Source of the DNA: an uncultured Clostridia bacterium
GTDB lineage: Bacteria; Bacillota; Clostridia; UBA1381
Assembly (NCBI GenBank): GCA_910579415.1
Contig: CAJTUY010000046.1
Coordinates: 1 to 13,889 of the forward strand
Reading direction: 5' to 3'
Length of the DNA stretch: 13,889 nt
Positions within the stretch are counted from its first letter, which is position 1. The number at the start of each line of letters is the position of its first letter. The notes under the pieces are model-generated. The model saw nothing but the letters and a program-made list of their open reading frames with translations, ran no database searches and had not been told where the DNA came from. Shown piece after piece: positions 7,687 through 13,889 of this stretch. The translations under genes were made by a program, and so were the position numbers.

Positions 7687-7709
7687 ACTATATTTTACAG
7701 CTTTATCAA
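7681..7709 (-). promoter_or_regulatory. Weak candidate promoter for the GH116-like gene
   Basis: On the minus strand TTGATA (7704-7709) is followed 17 bases later by TAGATA (7681-7686). The -35 matches well and the -10 poorly; TAAAAT slightly upstream is an alternative -10 without a good -35. The poor -10 falls in one of the 11-bp direct repeats, which fits a promoter needing an activator or open to a repressor. Low confidence. Confidence 0.25.
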
Positions 7710-7758
7710 TGAAAATAACAGTTGTTTCTGATTTAAAACCAGTCAAAAATCACACAAA

Positions 7759-7790
7759 AAAGAACTGCTGATTTTAACCAGCAGTTCTTT
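7759..7790 (-). terminator. Intrinsic terminator after the AraC-family gene
   Basis: A perfect 12-bp stem (AAAGAACTGCTG at 7759-7770, CAGCAGTTCTTT at 7779-7790) with an 8-base loop. On the minus strand it is followed by a run of six Ts and begins 4 bases after the AraC stop codon. It separates the regulator from the GH116-like gene, which therefore needs its own promoter. Confidence 0.85.
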
Positions 7791-7794
7791 AAAA

Positions 7795-8589
7795 TTATTT
7801 TGAATATTTATCAATGTTATTACGAAATTCTCTCGGTGTCATTCCGTATATACTGCGGAATACCCTGTTAAAAGTACTCTGACTGTTAAATCCCGAATTT
7901 TCTGATATGACCGTCAGACTATCCTCAGTAGCTCGGATAAGCTTTGCGGCATATTCCGCGCGCAGTACATTTATATACTGCCGAAAATCTATTTTTATTT
8001 TTTCAGAAAAAATTCTCGACACATAACTTTTACTGATTGACATCGCAGCTGCAACACTTTGAAGCGATATAGGCTGTGTGAAATTTTCATCAATATAGCT
8101 TACAATTTTGTAACTCATATCTTCTATCGGAAAAGGATTTTTATGAGTTAATGTAAGCTTATCAATTATTTGTGAAAGTATAATAACAATCCATGCCAAA
8201 CGCGCATCACGATTTTGACTTTTGTCAATTGCTCCAAAAGCATATTTAACGTCATTGGGCATATCTTTAGCCGCGATAACAGGATTTTCAGGCACAAATT
8301 CAGAAAGGTCAGGGAAAAAGCTTTTATACATCTTACTTGAACATATAATAAGTATCGCATCTGCTTTATCTGTTTTCTCTTTTATATAGCTGTGACGTAC
8401 GTTAGGGAAAATAACAGCCGCTTCGCCCTTGTTTACAGTATATTTCTTACCGTCAACGGTAATATTCTGACTGCCTGCTCGCATATAAAGTATTTCAATA
8501 TCAGAATGTATGTGGTCGCCAAAGCTTACCGTTTCGAGGTTATTCTTAACGGAAAAACTTTTTCGGCGAACCTCATAAAATGTAAGCAT
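7795..8589 (-). CDS. AraC-family transcriptional regulator with N-terminal cupin sensor
   Basis: The 264-residue protein has the usual AraC two-part design. Residues about 8-90 form a cupin-type effector domain (GDHIHSDIEILYM at 24-36 with His26, His28 and Glu32; GEAAVIFPNVRHSY at 55-68). Residues about 158-258 form the double helix-turn-helix DNA-binding domain: SLQSVAAAMSISKSYVSRIF at 175-194 is the first and LTVISENSGFNSQSTFNRVF at 225-244 the second, closing with GMTPREFRN at 249-257. Such proteins usually sense a sugar or oligosaccharide and activate neighbouring catabolic genes. It lies between two large pectin-locus enzymes on the same strand, so it probably regulates them; the ligand is unknown. 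The ATG at 8589 is supported by a very strong ribosome site. The terminator of the upstream esterase gene fills the 58-base gap, so it may be read by readthrough or from a poorly defined promoter. Confidence 0.92.
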   Translation of the reverse strand: MLTFYEVRRKSFSVKNNLETVSFGDHIHSDIEILYMRAGSQNITVDGKKYTVNKGEAAVIFPNVRHSYIKEKTDKADAILIICSSKMYKSFFPDLSEFVPENPVIAAKDMPNDVKYAFGAIDKSQNRDARLAWIVIILSQIIDKLTLTHKNPFPIEDMSYKIVSYIDENFTQPISLQSVAAAMSISKSYVSRIFSEKIKIDFRQYINVLRAEYAAKLIRATEDSLTVISENSGFNSQSTFNRVFRSIYGMTPREFRNNIDKYSK

Positions 8590-8593
8590 AATA

Positions 8594-8602
8594 TCACCTC
8601 CC
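8594..8602 (-). promoter_or_regulatory. Strong ribosome binding site of the AraC-family gene
   Basis: On the minus strand GGGAGGTGA is almost fully complementary to the 16S anti-Shine-Dalgarno end, with the GGGAGG core 7 bases from the ATG at 8589. It is the strongest ribosome site in the window and fixes the start. Only about a dozen bases separate it from the upstream hairpin. Confidence 0.75.
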
Positions 8603-8614
8603 GAACTTTTTATA

Positions 8615-8642
8615 AAAACAACGTCCCGAAGGACGTTGTTTT
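8615..8642 (-). terminator. Intrinsic terminator with a UUCG tetraloop after the pectin methylesterase gene
   Basis: A perfect 12-bp stem (AAAACAACGTCC at 8615-8626, GGACGTTGTTTT at 8631-8642). Read on the minus strand the loop is TTCG closed by a C-G pair, the unusually stable C(UUCG)G tetraloop, and the right arm runs into five Ts. It starts 5 bases after the esterase stop codon and occupies most of the 58-base gap before the AraC-family gene. Confidence 0.87.
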
Positions 8643-8647
8643 ATTTA

Positions 8648-11600
8648 TTATTCTGATTTTACAACCACAAAAGCCATAAACTGCGTGCCGTCTCCACCTC
8701 CGCCTGTTGCTGCTTTTGTTCTGTCAAAATGAATAGTATACGCGCCTGCTTCAAGCGTAACCGTATCAGACATTACCGTATAGTTTGAACCGCCCGATGC
8801 CGCCACCTTCGGCATACCGCTTGCCAGCATACATATTGCTTTCTGAGACTCGCTTCCATCTTTGGTAAATGTTGCAGCATAGCCTCTATTATTATATTCT
8901 CTGAACATAATGTATATTTTGTATTCGCCCGCTTCGGGAATATTAACGGTTATATCCGACGGAGCATCTATTTTCTTTTTGAATTGGTTCAAATCTCCGA
9001 GCGGAGAACCCATTTCCGCGTATGTTTTTGCCTGCTCATCACTAATTGTCAGCGTACCCACATCCTGCAATCCGCTTTCAGTGAAGCTGTCAACTGAGAA
9101 TATAGGAAGGTTTGTAACCTCAACCGTTGCTTCTGCATCTCCGTAGCCGTCTGCGCTTACAACGATCTTCAAGGTTGATTTTTCAGCCATATCAGCAGGA
9201 ATAGCATATGTTGATTCATTTGCTCCGCTTATCTCGGCAAACTCCTCAGAGCCTTTCGGTGCTGAAAGCCATTTGTACGTCAGAGCTGAAGTATCCACTC
9301 CATCTTTTGGTGATACTGCCGCTTTAACTGTATTGCCCGGTATTATCTGTGTAACAGTCTTATCCGAAGCGTTTGTTATCGCTACATTGCCGAGCGCATC
9401 TGAAGAATCTACTACCTGAAGTGTAATTGAACCATTCACATTCGAACCGTCTTTTGAAGTTGCTTTTATTGTCCATTCAGAACCGCCTGTCGCATCTTCT
9501 GCAACCGTTACCGTTCCTCCGCTTACCGTTACGCCTGCCGCTCCGGCTGTTACTGCCGTTGCACTCCAGTCAACGTTCTTATTGTCCGCATTTGCAGGAG
9601 CAATTTCTGCATTTACAGTCAAAGTATTATTCGGGTGTATTACAACCTTTTCATTATTATACTCCCAAACACCTTCTGCTTCAACAGGCGTTAATGTAAT
9701 ACCGCTTACAAGCAGAGATACTCTTATATCCTGGAATCTTACAGGAGGATTAAAGCTTCCTGTTGAGTCTATTGAATCCTGATTTGATTCACCCTTGTTC
9801 ATTCCTGTGGGTAAAGTCACACTTGAATTTGATGTACTTAACATTGCCTTAGTCCAGTTATCCGCTGTTCCGTCTGTATCAAGAGCAATCATATTATGAC
9901 CTGTTGCCATAAACTTTTCACCGGCAGTAATATCGCTTACATTTACTTCTATCGGCTTTATAGTATTTTTACCGAAGGAAACGTACAGTTTAGTAATATT
10001 TTCAGCCGCAAGCTTCTCCAACGCTCCTGCTCCTATTGTCAGCGGAACCTGATATGTATATGTCTTTACTGCTGTAACATTATTTGCCGTATCTGCGGCA
10101 GGTGTTACACTGCTGCCTGCTGTAATATTATATGTATTACCGTCTTTATCACCTAATGTAACTGTATAGCTGCTGCCTGCCTTTACTGTTGCTGTATATG
10201 AAAGCGCATTTTCACCTTCACCGTCCTGCACTCCTGTAACCGTTGCCGTTACAGCCTCACCTGCTGACGGAGTAAGCGTAAGAACAAGGTCTTCTGCTTT
10301 CATTTTATACAAATCTTTTTTGTTGCTATTATTATTGTATATACCTGTAAGAGTAACTGTACCGCTTACTGTTACATCCTGTGCAGGTTCTTCCGTAGGC
10401 TGTGTTGTCGGCTCTGTTGTAGGTTCTGTCGTGGGCTGTGTTGTCGGCTGTACCGCTTCCGGATATGTTACTTTTATAGTTCTTGTATATCCTCCGCCAA
10501 CATTAAGCATTTTAACCTTACCATCTGTTATATCCTCAGCTTTAATAGTATAACCTGCTTCTTTATTAAACTGGTTTGCACCAATTTCAAGCTTTGTGTC
10601 AGCTCCCATTGCCTCAATTTCAACAACAGCACCTGCAACTGCCGGAACAGTAAATTCCGTACATTGATTGATTTGCGCCCAGTCAGTCCAGTTTGCATTG
10701 GCAACCTTACCTTGACCTGTTGTTCCGTCATTTAATGTCTTTGGTGTTGTGTCAATATCCATCTTGACATCAATAGGTGTTCCGTCTACGGTTGCCTGGC
10801 CTACCCAGAATTTACCCGACTCATTTTCCCAACCAACCGTCGGAGCGCCGTTCTTTGTCTGGAAATCAAAGATAACCGACGTATTTGAAAGCGTCTTTGT
10901 ATTTGCTGTAAATACAGGCGTTAATGTCATATTGTCATTAAGTATTACTTCCTGACCCACTGCATAAGTGTTTGTTCCATCAGTCCATCCTGTAAGAGTA
11001 TTTCCGTCTTTATAAACACCTCTGTTTGCAGGAATTGTAATTGTCTTTCCTTTTCTGACTTTCATTTCACCAGGCACTGTTCCCTGACCATCACCCAGTG
11101 TAAAGGTTGCCGTTACCTCATTAGGAATTTCTGCCTCAGTAATACTTTCAATAGCAATATAAGGCCAGTATCCGTTTATCGGCAATGTAAGCTCGGCAGG
11201 AGTATTTTCCTTATAATAGACAAATGAAACCGCGCTATTATCTGAATGATAGCATTTTCCTGCATTTTTCGCTCTGTCTATCTCTTCTGCACCCTTTTTA
11301 AGAACAATATCACTTCCCCATGCGCAGCCGCCTACTGTAATCTTTGTATAACCCGGAACCTGTACGGTAACTGTTCCGGCATTTACACCATGTTCAGAAG
11401 AATGGTATCTGGCATTTTCAAATTTAGCAACTGCATTTTCAGCATCTGCCGATACAATATTACCATCTTTATCAAGACTAAATGTAGTCAGTGTATTCTG
11501 CTCTATTGCTTCCTCTGTGTTATAATACTTATATGCCGACTGTCCCATAAAGTCAACTATGATATTCAGTGCGTTTTCAATCGGCTTTTCAGGTTCAAAT

Positions 11601-13888
11601 TTAGGACCTCCCTCTGTTGTCGGAACATACTTAGAACCTACAAAACGTCCCTTTGAGCCGGCAACTGTCGCATAATATGTCATTCCGCCTTTAACTTCTA
11701 TCGAAAGAGCATGTTTTGCGCCCTGTGTACCGTCTGCTTTTACTTCCTTATCAGGCGAACCTAAATAGAAAGTTTTATTTGAGCCAAGATCTACAAGATA
11801 AACTGTCCATGTACCGTCAGCAGGAGCAACAAATTTCAAGCCTACTCCGCCATCCTTAGCTATACCGTTAGTCCATCCGCCGTTATCAGCGCCGGTTATA
11901 TAGTAATCAAATGTTTCCCCGTCTATTACAGCGCTTGTTGCAGAGCCTGAACCCATATCAGCCATGAGAGTCATGCCTCTCATAATTACTGTATCCTTTG
12001 TTTTACCCTTATCTGCCGCGCTTGCTTTCCAGAAGGTTGTGTAAACCTTTGAGCCGTCAGAGTTATTTTCGCCTTCAAATACAGTTATGTTATCATAATC
12101 GCCGGCTGAAAGTGCAAACTTAGTTACAGAAACTTCACCCTCTGAAACTGTTTCAGCTTCACCAAGAGCTGTACCGTTTACATATGTGGTCATGGTCTTT
12201 GCTGTTGTATCAACAACAAGCTTAACCTTATTCCAACCGTCCTGCATAGATGCTGCTGCGACAGTCTTTGTATATTTTCCGAGAGTTACTGTTGTATCTG
12301 CTTTCTTAACATCAAATTCAACAGTTACGAGTGATTTTGACGAAGCCTTCGCCAAATCAGCGCTTACCGCACCACTTACATAATATCCCGAGTTGCTTCC
12401 GTCTTTCTTGACAGTACCGCCTACTGCTGTTGCATTATCCTCAAAGTCAGCATAAAGCAAATCGCCTTTCTTTGACGGAATAGTTACATCATATGTAACT
12501 GTATCTCTAAGAAGTGTTACGCCCTTTTTACACTCAATTATATAAGTAACCTTACCTTTAGCTGCATCTGATTCATACGGATTTCTTGCAATAGTACCGT
12601 CAGCATTTACTCCGCCTTCGTTTGCAAGCTTAATAGTTGTTACAACACCGTCTTTTTCTGCAACTGCCGGCACAGGAACAGCTCTGTCAAGCACCGCCGC
12701 TGCATTTGAACCCATTAAATCTGTGATTGCACTTTTAGCATCGTTCATTGATGCATTAAACACTTCCGGATTAACTGTGCTGTCCGCTGTAATTGTCAAA
12801 TTGATTGTCTTTGAAGTACCTACATATGTGCTGTCTGCTTTTCTTATATAAACTTTAAGCGAAGCTTCACTTGTACCTGAAATAGGTCTTACGGCAGTAA
12901 CTGTATTATCAGCATTAACAACTAAATAATCGCTGTTTGATTTAAAGTGCAGCTCATAACCCTCAGGATTTGCAGGAAGAGTAAACTGACCGCTTACCTC
13001 ATACGTGTCATCAGCTGTCTTTTTAATTGTTTCGCTGTCAGGTATTACAACCTCTCCAAGCTTAGATATAACAGGCTCCCAGACAGATTTAACATTCATA
13101 GGATCCCAATTATCGCCGTCTTTAATCAAATATCTGTACGGATTGAATGCGAGCATCTCCCATTCATTTGGAACAAGCGCGTTTCTGTTAGTAAGGTCTA
13201 TCTTCTTGCCGCTTGCATCAAGTGTTCCGTATTCATAATACTGTGATTCCTTAGCAGGAGTACTCCAGTTGCCCCAGCCCGCAGGCGCAATTGACGATGT
13301 TCCGTCAGGAAGATTATTAATTTTAACTCCTATTGCCGCTGTTGGAGAGTCATTTCCGCCCCAAGGTCTTCCGAAATCACCTACAACAAACTGTCCGCCC
13401 TTAGTAGATGCTGCATTTACACTTCCACCGTAAAGAAGATATCCCTTTTGTGTTGAGGCATTCTTAACAGCAGTAATATGTCCGCCCTTAGGTGATGAAC
13501 CAAAACCAGCCCAATTAAAGTCACAGTTATCAAATACACACGTGTTTCCACCGAAGATATAGTCTGTCTGTCCTTCAATTACACAATCTCTGAAATATAT
13601 GCGGTTAGACTTACTTCCCGTATATAATGTGTCCTGACTGCTCAGGAACTGACAATTGTAGAATGCTACTCTTTCAGCGTTATTATTGTCTATTGCTATT
13701 GCAGCAGCTCTTTCTGTAAAATCTCCGTTATATACTTTAGAAGTTGCTTTTCTTTCAGGCTTTTTGCCTACTCCGTCAGAATATGCCGCACTTTTCGGCT
13801 CCGCAGGTGTAACACCATCAGCAATTTCTTCTTCTGTCATATATCTGTTAAATGAATTTTCGAATATAATATCCTCTGCATAGAAATC
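8648..13888 (-). CDS. Giant multimodular pectin methylesterase (CE8), N-terminus cut by the window edge
   Basis: The frame is open from the right edge to the stop at 8648-8650: 1746 residues with no start in view. Numbering is from the internal Met at 13840. Residues up to about 258 are a CE8 pectinesterase beta-helix, which demethylates homogalacturonan: ERAAAIAID (43-51), SSQDTLYTG (67-75) with acid/base Asp70, IEGQTDYIFGG (88-98) with nucleophile Asp93, and FGRPWGG (156-162) with Arg158 and Trp160. The active site is complete. Then come Ig-like or aBig modules (about 259-455), a LamG-like segment (460-590), a beta-sandwich (600-740), two related carbohydrate-associated modules (757-905, 985-1128) around an InlB/Flg_new repeat (907-980), a Thr-Pro-Glu linker (1131-1152), a fibronectin/SpaA-like part (1155-1260), more Ig-like segments (1389-1577) and a CBM-like end (1580-1730). 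The Ig and CBM assignments are by fold pattern and less sure than the catalytic domain. No LPXTG or SLH is seen at the C-terminus; a signal peptide is expected outside the window. Confidence 0.9.
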   Translation of the reverse strand, partial: DFYAEDIIFENSFNRYMTEEEIADGVTPAEPKSAAYSDGVGKKPERKATSKVYNGDFTERAAAIAIDNNNAERVAFYNCQFLSSQDTLYTGSKSNRIYFRDCVIEGQTDYIFGGNTCVFDNCDFNWAGFGSSPKGGHITAVKNASTQKGYLLYGGSVNAASTKGGQFVVGDFGRPWGGNDSPTAAIGVKINNLPDGTSSIAPAGWGNWSTPAKESQYYEYGTLDASGKKIDLTNRNALVPNEWEMLAFNPYRYLIKDGDNWDPMNVKSVWEPVISKLGEVVIPDSETIKKTADDTYEVSGQFTLPANPEGYELHFKSNSDYLVVNADNTVTAVRPISGTSEASLKVYIRKADSTYVGTSKTINLTITADSTVNPEVFNASMNDAKSAITDLMGSNAAAVLDRAVPVPAVAEKDGVVTTIKLANEGGVNADGTIARNPYESDAAKGKVTYIIECKKGVTLLRDTVTYDVTIPSKKGDLLYADFEDNATAVGGTVKKDGSNSGYYVSGAVSADLAKASSKSLVTVEFDVKKADTTVTLGKYTKTVAAASMQDGWNKVKLVVDTTAKTMTTYVNGTALGEAETVSEGEVSVTKFALSAGDYDNITVFEGENNSDGSKVYTTFWKASAADKGKTKDTVIMRGMTLMADMGSGSATSAVIDGETFDYYITGADNGGWTNGIAKDGGVGLKFVAPADGTWTVYLVDLGSNKTFYLGSPDKEVKADGTQGAKHALSIEVKGGMTYYATVAGSKGRFVGSKYVPTTEGGPKFEPEKPIENALNIIVDFMGQSAYKYYNTEEAIEQNTLTTFSLDKDGNIVSADAENAVAKFENARYHSSEHGVNAGTVTVQVPGYTKITVGGCAWGSDIVLKKGAEEIDRAKNAGKCYHSDNSAVSFVYYKENTPAELTLPINGYWPYIAIESITEAEIPNEVTATFTLGDGQGTVPGEMKVRKGKTITIPANRGVYKDGNTLTGWTDGTNTYAVGQEVILNDNMTLTPVFTANTKTLSNTSVIFDFQTKNGAPTVGWENESGKFWVGQATVDGTPIDVKMDIDTTPKTLNDGTTGQGKVANANWTDWAQINQCTEFTVPAVAGAVVEIEAMGADTKLEIGANQFNKEAGYTIKAEDITDGKVKMLNVGGGYTRTIKVTYPEAVQPTTQPTTEPTTEPTTQPTEEPAQDVTVSGTVTLTGIYNNNSNKKDLYKMKAEDLVLTLTPSAGEAVTATVTGVQDGEGENALSYTATVKAGSSYTVTLGDKDGNTYNITAGSSVTPAADTANNVTAVKTYTYQVPLTIGAGALEKLAAENITKLYVSFGKNTIKPIEVNVSDITAGEKFMATGHNMIALDTDGTADNWTKAMLSTSNSSVTLPTGMNKGESNQDSIDSTGSFNPPVRFQDIRVSLLVSGITLTPVEAEGVWEYNNEKVVIHPNNTLTVNAEIAPANADNKNVDWSATAVTAGAAGVTVSGGTVTVAEDATGGSEWTIKATSKDGSNVNGSITLQVVDSSDALGNVAITNASDKTVTQIIPGNTVKAAVSPKDGVDTSALTYKWLSAPKGSEEFAEISGANESTYAIPADMAEKSTLKIVVSADGYGDAEATVEVTNLPIFSVDSFTESGLQDVGTLTISDEQAKTYAEMGSPLGDLNQFKKKIDAPSDITVNIPEAGEYKIYIMFREYNNRGYAATFTKDGSESQKAICMLASGMPKVAASGGSNYTVMSDTVTLEAGAYTIHFDRTKAATGGGGDGTQFMAFVVVKSE
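10385..10450 (-). repeat. Thr-Pro-Glu/Gln linker repeat in the pectin methylesterase gene
   Basis: The DNA encodes repeated PTTQ/PTTE units (residues 1131-1152 of the visible protein), a flexible interdomain linker of the type common in secreted clostridial enzymes and often O-glycosylated. The near-repeated GGCTCTGTTGTAGG-like units on the plus strand are a coding repeat, not an independent element. It splits the protein into an enzyme-bearing N-terminal part and an Ig/CBM-rich C-terminal part. Confidence 0.85.
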
Positions 13889-13889
13889 A

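Noticed and set aside
9427..9699. A leucine-rich 90-codon plus-strand frame
   Set aside because: It is antisense to the Ig-like part of the pectin methylesterase. The leucine richness comes from the complement of Ala/Glu/Thr codons, and no promoter or ribosome site supports it.
10385..10450. A minisatellite or CRISPR-like repeat
   Set aside because: The short repeats follow codon units for a Thr-Pro-Glu linker within one open frame. There are no spacers and the copies are imperfect.
11246..11656. A cysteine-rich 136-codon plus-strand frame
   Set aside because: It is a shadow of the pectin methylesterase modules, with no ribosome site and no recognisable family.
13838..13840. ATG at 13840 as the real start of the pectin methylesterase
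   Set aside because: The frame stays open to the edge, and the 16 codons upstream encode FYAEDIIFEN-like sequence, a normal part of the CE8 beta-helix. The signal peptide and first strands must lie outside.

Overview
The window is a pectin-degradation locus from a low-GC Gram-positive anaerobe, most likely a gut Clostridia-type Firmicute. The evidence is AT-rich DNA, strong AGGAGG-type ribosome sites, short intergenic gaps (none above 165 bp), intrinsic terminators with T-runs, a YesL-family (DUF624) protein, and very large secreted enzymes with Ig-like and carbohydrate-binding modules. A specialised pectin degrader of the Monoglobus kind would fit, but that placement is inference and was not tested.

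Layout, left to right. (1) 1-860, minus: a GH105 unsaturated rhamnogalacturonyl/galacturonyl hydrolase, cut by the left edge. (2) 861-1024: a divergent promoter region. (3) 1025-3585, plus: a tight three-gene unit encoding a LUD-domain protein, a YesL/DUF624 membrane protein and a cytoplasmic SGNH rhamnogalacturonan-acetylesterase-like hydrolase. The genes abut or overlap. (4) 3585-3612: a palindromic, bidirectional terminator between convergent genes. (5) 3618-7655, minus: a secreted 1345-residue GH116-like glycosidase with CBM6, F5/8-type C (CBM32-like) and two poorly known C-terminal modules. (6) 7795-8589, minus: an AraC-family regulator with an N-terminal cupin, and its own terminator. 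(7) 8648-13888, minus: a giant pectin methylesterase (CE8) with at least 1746 visible residues, cut by the right edge. Its catalytic domain is followed by about 1470 residues of Ig-like and carbohydrate-binding-type modules.

How the genes fit together (inference from known families): the extracellular pectin methylesterase de-esterifies homogalacturonan on the cell surface or outside. The GH116-like enzyme would cleave a beta-glycoside from the same plant material. Lyases and transporters not in this window would deliver unsaturated, acetylated oligomers to the cytoplasm. There the SGNH esterase would remove acetyl groups and GH105 would remove the terminal unsaturated uronic acid. The yesL/RG-acetylesterase/GH105/AraC content recalls the rhamnogalacturonan (yes/yte) loci of Bacillus subtilis, although gene order and the extra enzymes differ. 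The AraC-type protein is the obvious candidate local regulator. No RNA genes, CRISPR arrays, insertion sequences or prophage genes were seen.
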